Below are positions 1 through 6,432 of a DNA stretch of 7,298 bases, piece after piece. The notes beneath the pieces are model-generated. The model did not search any database. It saw only the letters and a program-made list of their open reading frames with translations, and was not told the origin of the DNA. The stretch lies in contig PNBM01000268.1 of assembly GCA_003135995.1 (NCBI GenBank), positions 12,194 to 19,491 of the forward strand, in the 5' to 3' direction. The position numbers and the translations under genes are program-made. Origin of the DNA: Ignavibacteriota bacterium (GTDB taxonomy: Bacteria; Bacteroidota; Ignavibacteria; Tepidaquicellales; Tepidaquicellaceae). The number at the start of each line of letters is the position of its first letter. Positions within the stretch are counted from its first letter, which is position 1.

Positions 1-601
1 GAAGTTTCACACGGAAATATACCCGCCTGATAATATCATAGCTGTCAGATATATCTTTTTCACTTTCAAGCTCCTTTACAATCACTCCTTCTTTTTCTGC
101 TCTCCGGATTTCATTTCTCCTCTTTGAATTAACCTTTTCCCAAAGCCCGGATTCATCGGGTTTCAAATCAATTAAAAAATTCAGATGTTCTTTAAAAGAA
201 AATCCCGATTCAATGAAATATTTTTTTAATTTATCTGTATTAAACAAATTTCTTACCTGTGAAAACAAAACTTTTGATTTTACACATTTATTGTATGCAG
301 ATAGTAATAAAACGACGGAATTTTCTTTTCCTTGAGATATTAATGGTCCGCCCCATATAATTGCACGAGATGACAGAATACCCAGAAGCCCGGGATTTTC
401 TTTCTGTATGGTAGCAATCATTAATCCAACTATCTTATTTTGCTCCATTACGAAAAGTGCAACCGGTTCATACTTCGTTTGGTGAAGGTGAAGTTCGTAA
501 AATTCAGGCGTCTGAAATATATTGCCATCCGGATGTTCATACACGAAATCCTTCCATTGCTTTTTTTCAATACTATTTACATCGGTAATAATTTTATACA
601 T
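1..601 (-). CDS. FemAB-like GNAT-fold acyl/aminoacyl transferase (3' end outside window)
   Basis: An open frame from ATG 601-599 runs without a stop to the left edge, giving the first 200 residues of a protein expected to be about 300-350 long. It starts MYKIITDVNSIEKKQWKDFV, followed by a segment with NIFQTPEFYEL (27-37), typical of FemAB-related proteins in exopolysaccharide clusters (usually 'xxFqtpew'). A hydrophobic strand (VALFVMEQNKIVGLMIA) follows, then a GILSSRAIIWGGP region (74-86). The strongest mark is LWEKVNSKRRNEIRRAEKEG (153-172), the basic 'L..K.RR.IRKAEK.G' helix that precedes the second GNAT domain. True FemX/A/B enzymes add amino acids from aminoacyl-tRNA to lipid II. Cluster-borne relatives have no assigned substrate and could acylate an amino sugar. 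The gene overlaps the deacetylase stop by 8 bases (ATGTATAA) and has its own Shine-Dalgarno site. The C-terminal catalytic half is not visible, so activity cannot be judged. Confidence 0.85.
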   Translation of the reverse strand, partial: MYKIITDVNSIEKKQWKDFVYEHPDGNIFQTPEFYELHLHQTKYEPVALFVMEQNKIVGLMIATIQKENPGLLGILSSRAIIWGGPLISQGKENSVVLLLSAYNKCVKSKVLFSQVRNLFNTDKLKKYFIESGFSFKEHLNFLIDLKPDESGLWEKVNSKRRNEIRRAEKEGVIVKELESEKDISDSYDIIRRVYFRVKL

Positions 602-1361
602 CTATTTTCCTTGATGATATAAAATATTTTATAATGTTCTTAATGTTTTGATAAACAAATTCCTGTGTCCATTTGAAATAATTGTTATCCCATCTCTGGG
701 GGTGAGTACTTATTATAATTTTATCAGGCAACTTATTTTTCATTAAATTACCACTAATATCCCGGCTATCGCAAATATTAATATTATAACCTGAGTTAAT
801 TTTATCTCTAAAGTTAAATTTATTATTATTCCATTTTCTTCCGGTATCTGTCAGATAAAAAAATTCTTTAAATTCGGAAGAAATATAAGGTTCACCAATA
901 ATTCCAAATTCTTCAAGTTTATATTTTTCCCACAACTTAATGTTATTCCAGGCTGATAGCGGGCTACCGTGCATACACACTGTTTTGACGGGATAATATT
1001 TTCGTAATATTCCGAGATTTTTTTTGAAACTATAAATAGCCTTTTCGAAATCGCCTTTAGCGAGCGCCAAATCTTCATAATGATATCCGATTTCGTGACC
1101 TAATTTCACTATTTTTTTAATAATCTCCTCATTAAAACTATCTTTTGTTAAACGGAAATAATATGTGGATTTCACATTCAGATTATTTTCTAATTCGGCA
1201 AATACAAGAGAGTTGACAGGTCTCTTATCAACGTCATGTCTTAATATTAATACTTTAGCTGAAGGCTCAATTAAATATTTTTCAATCGTCTGAAATTTAT
1301 AATTATGATTTTTGAAATTTGATATTAATTGGATATATATTTTTAAAGTAAAATCACGCAT
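594..1361 (-). CDS. NodB-like polysaccharide deacetylase family protein
   Basis: 255 residues with a carbohydrate esterase 4 / NodB-homology pattern. LILRHDVD (38-45) supplies the catalytic and metal-binding aspartates (D43, D45). KLGHEIGYHYEDL (87-99) supplies the histidines (H89, H94) of the second motif. CMHGSP (129-134) and ISTHPQRW (217-224) supply later conserved active-site strands. The H89-H94 spacing is one residue longer than the classical H(S/T)xxH motif of PgdA or NodB, which fits the divergent RHDVD/GHEIGYH branch found in LPS and capsule clusters. There is no signal peptide, so it probably acts in the cytosol or on the inner membrane face, on a nucleotide sugar or lipid-linked glycan, removing an acetyl group from an N-acetylated sugar. 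The start shares one base with the asnB stop. The end overlaps the FemAB-like gene by 8 bases. The family is fairly sure; deacetylase activity itself is inferred. Confidence 0.82.
   Translation of the reverse strand: MRDFTLKIYIQLISNFKNHNYKFQTIEKYLIEPSAKVLILRHDVDKRPVNSLVFAELENNLNVKSTYYFRLTKDSFNEEIIKKIVKLGHEIGYHYEDLALAKGDFEKAIYSFKKNLGILRKYYPVKTVCMHGSPLSAWNNIKLWEKYKLEEFGIIGEPYISSEFKEFFYLTDTGRKWNNNKFNFRDKINSGYNINICDSRDISGNLMKNKLPDKIIISTHPQRWDNNYFKWTQEFVYQNIKNIIKYFISSRKIDV
608..612 (-). promoter_or_regulatory. Shine-Dalgarno site of the FemAB-like gene
   Basis: On the minus strand AAGGA lies six bases before the ATG at 601-599, inside the last codons of the deacetylase gene. It fixes the start of the partial downstream gene, which is otherwise recognisable only from its open frame. 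Confidence 0.6.
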
Positions 1362-3193
1362 TATTTGTTATCAATAAATTTCCTGAACCATAATTCAAGA
1401 TTAATCCATTTCCAGATGTCTTTTGAAATATTTATTTTATTATCGAGATGCGATTTATATAGTGATTTTATCTTACCGATATCATAATATCCCCTTTGTT
1501 TAAAGGATTCGGAATCAATCATATCATATATAAATGACTTAAACCTGTCAGACCGAAACCATACATCTTCCGGTGTATCAAAGCCAATTTTATCTTTTCT
1601 GTTTCTGATTTTTTCGGGAATAATATTTTTCATTGCATTGCGTAGAATTATTTTCGTAAAGCCATTATCGATAATCGCTGAAGACTGTAATGACAAAGCC
1701 TTTTCAACTATACGATAATCGAGGAAAGGTACACGGGATTCTAAAGAAAAACACATAGAATTTCTATCTTCCCATTTAAGTAAATGCTCCAGTTTGTATT
1801 CAAAATGATTTAATAATGCGGAATGTAAGTCAGGAATGTTGAACAATTCATCGGTTATGATATTTCCTTTCGAATATTTATTCACAAAACCATCAGATAG
1901 ATATTTTTTTTCAGTTACCCTTAAATTTGTTTTTAAATATGAAGGTAAGAGAAAATATAAAAATGTTTTAAAGGCATAATTGGAATGATGATATTTGTAA
2001 TAATAATAATTTTCACTCGCGAGTTTTAATAATTTAAAATGCCTCAGAAGTTCTTTATAATAAACGCCGAAGAAATAATGATAGCCCGCGAATAATTCAT
2101 CTGCGCCCTGTCCGTCGAGAGTTACGACAACATGTTTTTGCGCCAATTCCATTACTTTATAGTGCGCATATGGACCGGTCGATGGAACAGGTTCATTGTG
2201 AATTTTTATAAAGTTATCCATATCTTCAAATAATGAATTTGCGGTTGGTGTAGTATAATACATATTATTCAGCAAACCGGAATACTCCTTAATGTATTCA
2301 GATTCATTGCATTTGTATTCGGAATCATACACTGCTGAAAAAGTATTTAAATCGGATTTATTAAAATCATTTAAAAGCACTGATGTAATACTCGAAGAAT
2401 CCAAACCTCCGCTCAGACATACACCAACGGGAACGTCGCTTCGCAATCTTAATCCCACGGAAGAAACGAAATAATCTTTAAATTCTTCAGACGATACAAA
2501 TGGTGATTTTAGATTATCTTTCAGGTTATACCATTCATTAATTTTAATATCATTTTGCTCTATTGTCAAATATTTACCATGCTGGAGTTTTTTTATATCC
2601 TTAAAAAATGTTGTTTCATCCTGGTCAGTCCGGTTAAAAGCAAGGTAATCAAAAATTGCTCTGTTATTTTCTTCGGGTTTATTTCCGATTATTTTTAAAA
2701 TTGGGAGAATCTCAGAAGCACAAATAAATTTAGAATTGTCGGAATAATAATACAGAGGCTTAATTCCGAATCTATCACGTGCGATAAATATTTTTCGTTC
2801 TTTCGTATCATATACAAGAAAGGAAAACATGCCATTAAAGTGTGATAAACAGTCTTTGCCCCATTTTATGAAAGAATAAAGTACTACTTCCGAATCTGTA
2901 TTTGATTTAAATTTAAATCCGGACTGAACAAGTTCCTTTCTCAGTTCAAGATAATTATAAACTTCGCCGTTATATATCAGATAATATCTGTTTGAAGCAT
3001 CAGCCATAGGCTGATGACCGAATGAAGATAAATCGATGATACTAAGTCTTACAAAACCAAGTCCTATATTTTTGTCAATAAATATTCCGGAATCATCCGG
3101 TCCGCGATGTTTCATACAATCCATCATAAACTTAAGATTCGATTGTTTGACAATTTGTCCGTCAAAATTAACTATTCCGCAAATGCCACACAT
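1361..3193 (-). CDS. asnB: Asparagine synthetase (glutamine-hydrolysing), AsnB family amidotransferase
   Basis: 610 residues, normal for AsnB-like proteins. The N-terminus MCGICGIV exposes catalytic Cys2 of the Ntn-type class II glutaminase domain (about 1-210), with HRGPDDSG (29-36), YNGEVYN (74-80), TDSE (99-102) and ARDRFGIKPLYY (138-149). The synthetase domain follows, with the PP-loop SGGLDSS (261-267) that binds ATP, DGQGADELFAGY (360-371), EDRNSM (475-480) and SRVPFLD (486-492). All the residues normally needed for ammonia production, adenylation and amidation appear present, so the enzyme should be active. Family members make asparagine, but relatives inside surface-polysaccharide clusters are thought to amidate sugar uronic acids or similar carboxylates. 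The setting favours that second role without proving it. The ATG follows the methyltransferase stop by 6 bases in an A-rich context. The stop shares one base with the next start (TAATG), indicating translational coupling. Confidence 0.93.
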   Translation of the reverse strand: MCGICGIVNFDGQIVKQSNLKFMMDCMKHRGPDDSGIFIDKNIGLGFVRLSIIDLSSFGHQPMADASNRYYLIYNGEVYNYLELRKELVQSGFKFKSNTDSEVVLYSFIKWGKDCLSHFNGMFSFLVYDTKERKIFIARDRFGIKPLYYYSDNSKFICASEILPILKIIGNKPEENNRAIFDYLAFNRTDQDETTFFKDIKKLQHGKYLTIEQNDIKINEWYNLKDNLKSPFVSSEEFKDYFVSSVGLRLRSDVPVGVCLSGGLDSSSITSVLLNDFNKSDLNTFSAVYDSEYKCNESEYIKEYSGLLNNMYYTTPTANSLFEDMDNFIKIHNEPVPSTGPYAHYKVMELAQKHVVVTLDGQGADELFAGYHYFFGVYYKELLRHFKLLKLASENYYYYKYHHSNYAFKTFLYFLLPSYLKTNLRVTEKKYLSDGFVNKYSKGNIITDELFNIPDLHSALLNHFEYKLEHLLKWEDRNSMCFSLESRVPFLDYRIVEKALSLQSSAIIDNGFTKIILRNAMKNIIPEKIRNRKDKIGFDTPEDVWFRSDRFKSFIYDMIDSESFKQRGYYDIGKIKSLYKSHLDNKINISKDIWKWINLELWFRKFIDNK

Positions 3194-3199
3194 AAAATA

Positions 3200-4060
3200 T
3201 TATTTTTTTCTTATAAAGAGGTGATTTATGTAAGGCATAAAAGCTGTAATCGGAATTTTGAATATGTTTGTTAACACCCATTCAGATATTTCATAAGGTT
3301 TAAATAATATTTTTCTTTTCAGAGATTTCAACCGATTATGATTTTTTAAATATCCGGAAGTAAACCCGCTTCGCAGGTTAAGAATTTCAAAATTAAATCC
3401 TTTTAACCAATGAATAATTTGCCAATAATTGGCTCCTTTTCTACCTGCATAATCGAGGTCATTACCTTTCTCCCATTTTCCCCTGAATACAGCGTATTTA
3501 TTGGCTAATTTAGAAGGCAGCCAGGGTACAAAATACAGTCCTGTTGTATGAAAATCTTTCGGATACAAAGAATTCGGAGTACCGGTGATAATAAGTAGAC
3601 CGCTTTTTTTTATTACGCGAAATACTTCCCTTAAATATTTTTTTCTATCATTTACAATATGCTCTATAACATCTGCTATAAGAACCATATCGAATTTATT
3701 ATCCTGAAATGGTAAAGGGAAAGTATCTTCAAGAAAATAAAGTTCTATTTTCTCTGATACCCCATAGATTTCTGCTCGTTTATTTGTTGTGCGGATTGCA
3801 TCATTATTTATATCAACTCCGTAAACTTTTCCATTTCCAATGTTTAACGCAGAAGCGACAACTGTTCCGCCGCCACCCGTTCCAAATACCAATATTTCTT
3901 TATCTTCGAGATTATCAATTGAATTAATCCAGGGTATCAGAGAATCCAAAGAAGCTTCTACTGAAAACAATTCCCCCTGAGAATAATATTTCAGATTTTC
4001 ACCTTTGATAACCGGATGAACATCTTTGATAAAATCTTTATTTTTTACTTTAACTGACAA
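3200..4060 (-). CDS. Class I SAM-dependent methyltransferase
   Basis: 286 residues. The Rossmann-like core begins with motif I, ILVFGTGGGG (56-65), the glycine-rich SAM loop. The acidic residue that binds the SAM ribose is probably D83 in VYGVDINNDAI. A motif II-like region DMVLIADVIEH (124-134) and the strand GLLIITGTPNS (154-164) follow, so this belongs to the Methyltransf_11/UbiE-like superfamily. About 55 residues precede the core and 120 follow it. The tail has several aromatic residues (Y168 to W218 region) and a hydrophobic C-terminal stretch (about 259-284) that could contact the membrane or a lipid-linked glycan. In a glycan cluster the likely substrate is a sugar hydroxyl or carboxyl, but that is inference. 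The start is TTG at 4060-4058, two codons after the stop of the GT39 gene and in the same frame. No in-frame ATG exists before residue 125, so TTG is the best choice despite no visible ribosome binding site. Confidence 0.85.
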   Translation of the reverse strand: MSVKVKNKDFIKDVHPVIKGENLKYYSQGELFSVEASLDSLIPWINSIDNLEDKEILVFGTGGGGTVVASALNIGNGKVYGVDINNDAIRTTNKRAEIYGVSEKIELYFLEDTFPLPFQDNKFDMVLIADVIEHIVNDRKKYLREVFRVIKKSGLLIITGTPNSLYPKDFHTTGLYFVPWLPSKLANKYAVFRGKWEKGNDLDYAGRKGANYWQIIHWLKGFNFEILNLRSGFTSGYLKNHNRLKSLKRKILFKPYEISEWVLTNIFKIPITAFMPYINHLFIRKK

Positions 4061-4063
4061 AAC

Positions 4064-5359
4064 TTAAGAATGGACAGGTGTGTCTTTTTTAAAAAATAAT
4101 TTAAATAATCCGTAAAAGGAAAATATTATTACGAATGAATCAATTGGAACCCTGTACCTGTATTGACATAATAATACTGTTGTATGTATGAGAGTGTGAA
4201 TAAACATAATAAAAAATATAAACACTGCGTATTTATTTTTTTCTTTGAATCCAAAAAATAAACCAACAATAAAAAAAGGTAATAATATTCCGTAAGTTAA
4301 AATAATTGAAAGATTATGTTTTAAAGACCAGGGTTCCTCCGAACGGAATCCTTCACTTACAAACATCGGAGTAAAACGGAAGGGTCGCCAGAATTCTTTG
4401 AAATCAACAAATGCCTTTTTTATTGGTGAATATCGGTGCGGGATTAATCCATACTTTATACCGCGATTTAATTCATTCTGAAGAGTAATATCATATATAT
4501 TCTGCCCTTTTATGACCGAATCAAGTGTTTCATTTGAAATTTGAATTTCCATCGGAGCATTATATTTCGTTTCATATCCGAATATTTTATCGGTGAAAAC
4601 AGCAGTTCTTTCTGAGATTATAACAGGCTTTTTATAAACACTGTAGTTCCTTATGAGCCACGGAATCATAAAAACAAATACTAATAAAACAAATACCGAT
4701 GCTTTTTTTAATCCGGATTTTATACTTTCATTATCTAAATAAATCAATCCTAATGCAATAACGGGATAATACACAAAATATCTTTCGTCAAGGTGAATAA
4801 GAAAAGCAAATAAAAAACTTAATAATATAATTTTCGGGAAATATTTTTTTTCTTTGGATGCGTATAACAACATTAATACAACGAAAGGAAAAACAAACTG
4901 AAGCCAGTTTTCTTTAAGCAAAGTCGGAACCCAACTTATGAAATAAACGTATATGAGACTCCACAATGAAGCCAATATTGCTACTTTTTTGTTAAATAAA
5001 AATACCGCAAGATAATAAATTATTACAGTAACGAAAGCACTTATAACTGCATTTATAATTATTAACGGAATATAATTTTCTCCGAAGATTACAAAATTCA
5101 ACGCTATTATAGCCGGAAAAGCAGGTGGTAAACTACGTGTGAGTTCGTTTATCTGAGAAATATACGGGATGAATATTCCTTGTTGCAGGAATTTATGAGC
5201 ATAATCTATATAAGCCCAGTCATCATCAAAATTAGAAGTGCCTACTAATGAAAAATAGACAATTCCATAAATCAGACGAATTAAGAGTGAGAAAAAAAAC
5301 AAATAGAAAACGAGATTTCTCGTTTTAATCAATTCCAAGCGGGAAATAATATTAGTCAA
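4064..5359 (-). CDS. Multi-pass GT39/ArnT-like glycosyltransferase (polyprenyl-phosphate sugar dependent)
   Basis: 431 residues with about ten to eleven hydrophobic segments, including roughly 16-39, 96-121, 127-147, 152-167, 175-192, 219-236, 350-370, 377-399 and 405-424. Family hallmarks are visible. After the first helix there is an acidic triplet, FDDDWAYID (44-52), matching the aspartate pair in the first outer loop of PMT/ArnT/GT39 enzymes. RSLPPAFPAIIAL (75-87) corresponds to the common R-x-PPGYP motif. PWLIRNY (233-239) ends the core, and QYRYRVPID (399-407) lies near the C-terminus. A soluble segment at about 240-345 is presumably periplasmic. Such enzymes use polyprenyl-phosphate sugars and transfer them outside the inner membrane to lipid, glycan or protein. 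This protein is shorter than ArnT (about 550 residues) because it lacks a large C-terminal domain, which is usual for the bacterial 'glycosyltransferase family 39' group. The start is TTG at 5359-5357, overlapping the upstream stop as TTGACTAA. No upstream ATG exists in frame. Acceptor unknown. Confidence 0.82.
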   Translation of the reverse strand: MTNIISRLELIKTRNLVFYLFFFSLLIRLIYGIVYFSLVGTSNFDDDWAYIDYAHKFLQQGIFIPYISQINELTRSLPPAFPAIIALNFVIFGENYIPLIIINAVISAFVTVIIYYLAVFLFNKKVAILASLWSLIYVYFISWVPTLLKENWLQFVFPFVVLMLLYASKEKKYFPKIILLSFLFAFLIHLDERYFVYYPVIALGLIYLDNESIKSGLKKASVFVLLVFVFMIPWLIRNYSVYKKPVIISERTAVFTDKIFGYETKYNAPMEIQISNETLDSVIKGQNIYDITLQNELNRGIKYGLIPHRYSPIKKAFVDFKEFWRPFRFTPMFVSEGFRSEEPWSLKHNLSIILTYGILLPFFIVGLFFGFKEKNKYAVFIFFIMFIHTLIHTTVLLCQYRYRVPIDSFVIIFSFYGLFKLFFKKDTPVHS

Positions 5360-5699
5360 TTTTATCTTTAAGTTTACTTTCCAGGATAGCCGTAAATGAG
5401 ATCAATTCTTTTACCTGGTCATTCAGTTTTACAACTTTCAATGTTAAAAATAAAACATAAATTAAGAGGAAACCAATAACGGTTATATAAATCATATTTT
5501 CAGCATAGAAGCCAAAAATACTTCTCGAAATGAATACATAAAATGATTCAAAGACCGGAACAGATACAAAAAATAATGCAAGTAATATCCATAAAATCGA
5601 ATATGTCGGGCTTAATGTTTTTTTTCTTATTACATAAAATATGTAAAAGAAAAAGGCAACGCCGATTATTAGTGATGCAATCTGAAGTTTAGGGCTCAT
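5352..5699 (-). CDS. DUF2304-type small membrane protein, GT2 partner
   Basis: 115 residues with three predicted membrane helices at about 5-24, 33-50 and 68-90, and a charged C-terminal tail (91-115) likely to be helical and cytosolic. The pattern of a basic loop (RKKTLSP, 25-31) followed by YSILWILLALFFVSVP, a GFYAENMIY segment, and a terminal 'VKLNDQVKEL' helix matches the DUF2304 family. Members are about this size and are often encoded next to GT2 glycosyltransferases. The biochemical role of the family is not established. Here the ATG lies 11 bases inside the end of the GT2 gene and the stop overlaps the GT39 start by 8 bases, so the three are almost certainly translated together. A reasonable inference is that it anchors or regulates the soluble GT2 at the membrane, or helps move the lipid-linked sugar. 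A GGAG motif six bases before the ATG supports this start. Confidence 0.82.
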   Translation of the reverse strand: MSPKLQIASLIIGVAFFFYIFYVIRKKTLSPTYSILWILLALFFVSVPVFESFYVFISRSIFGFYAENMIYITVIGFLLIYVLFLTLKVVKLNDQVKELISFTAILESKLKDKID

Positions 5700-6420
5700 T
5701 TCTTACTCCGAATTCTTTTTTAATTTGTTTTTTTAACAGCAGACAACCCACAATGTTTATAAAACCTTTTACAGGATAGGCAAGAGAATTTATTAAACCG
5801 TAATAAGAACGCCCGGTTTTTCTTGCCTTCATTAGAACAGGCACTTCAATAATTTTAGCTCCTATATAATGTGTTAATATCAACCCGACGTTTGGATCGC
5901 TAATTTCATGTTTATAATAATTGGCAAAGAAAGAAATTATTTTTTTATTTAAAGCGATAAACCCGGAAGTCACGTCATTGATTTTGTATCCTATTATTAT
6001 TGAAATCCAGAATGCAAAAGATTTAATAATAATCCTGCGAAAGAAGTAAGATTGAAAACCTTCTTTTGTCAAAAATCTGGAACCGATGACTCTGTCTGCT
6101 TCCCCTTTTATTACAGGTTCAATAATTTTAGGTAATTCACAAGCTAAATGCTGACCATCGCCATCAAACTGACAAACTATATCATAACCATTTTCATAAG
6201 CATATTTATAAAAAGTTTTCCAGGTTCCGTCAATCCCGCTATTTATGCAATGCGTGATTACCTTTACGTTCAGCAATTCGCAAATTTGTTTTGTATTATC
6301 GAATGAACTATTATCAATGACGATTATGTCATAACCAAAATTATTCTTTTGTAAATCATTTATAACATCTCTGATAGAATCAGCTTCATTATAGGCGATG
6401 ACTGCAATTAGAATTTTCAA
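5689..6420 (-). CDS. Family 2 glycosyltransferase, DPM1/GtrB-like (polyprenyl-phosphate sugar synthase type)
   Basis: 243 residues with a GT-A fold. The N-terminus ILIAVIAYNEADSI (3-16) is the nucleotide-binding start of the domain, IIVIDNSS lies at 32-39, and FDGDGQH (85-91) contains the DxD-type metal and nucleotide-diphosphate site. GSR (113-115), DVTSGF (149-154) and the acceptor-side KTGRSYYG (201-208) are characteristic of the DPM1/DPG-synthase branch, which loads a sugar from a nucleotide donor onto dolichyl or polyprenyl phosphate on the cytosolic membrane face. Unlike GtrB or ArnC proteins it has no pair of C-terminal membrane helices. Only a short hydrophobic stretch (about 215-229) precedes the basic tail. 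The only fitting start is TTG at 6420-6418, because the in-frame stop of the upstream gene is five codons earlier. Translation begins MKILIAV, as expected for the family. The gene overlaps the DUF2304 gene by 11 bases. Sugar identity cannot be told from sequence. Confidence 0.9.
   Translation of the reverse strand: MKILIAVIAYNEADSIRDVINDLQKNNFGYDIIVIDNSSFDNTKQICELLNVKVITHCINSGIDGTWKTFYKYAYENGYDIVCQFDGDGQHLACELPKIIEPVIKGEADRVIGSRFLTKEGFQSYFFRRIIIKSFAFWISIIIGYKINDVTSGFIALNKKIISFFANYYKHEISDPNVGLILTHYIGAKIIEVPVLMKARKTGRSYYGLINSLAYPVKGFINIVGCLLLKKQIKKEFGVRNEP
5706..5709 (-). promoter_or_regulatory. Shine-Dalgarno site of the DUF2304 gene
   Basis: On the minus strand GGAG lies six bases before the ATG at 5699-5697, within the last codons of the GT2 gene. 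It is one of only two clear ribosome binding sites in the window and supports the overlapping start, since independent initiation is possible inside the upstream gene. Confidence 0.6.
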
Positions 6421-6432
6421 TATAATTATTTT

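Noticed and set aside
440..622. Plus-strand open frame of about 60 codons
   Set aside because: It lies antisense to the clear FemAB-like coding frame, has an unremarkable AT-driven composition and no family resemblance.
851..1078. Second minus-strand frame of about 75 codons inside the deacetylase gene
   Set aside because: It is wholly inside a gene with intact motifs in another frame, so it is a shadow.
2292..3224. Two plus-strand open frames opposite asnB (2292-2474 and 3036-3224)
   Set aside because: Both are antisense to strongly conserved AsnB motifs (SGGLDSS and HRGPDDSG regions) and encode nothing recognisable.
3709..3927. Plus-strand open frame opposite the methyltransferase
   Set aside because: It is antisense to the SAM-binding core, with no supporting start signal or family match.
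4064..5359. Truncation or frameshift of an ArnT-type protein
   Set aside because: At 431 residues it is shorter than ArnT, but the acidic loop, R-x-PP motif, PWLIRNY and C-terminal RYRVPID are all in one frame, as in many intact bacterial GT39-like proteins.
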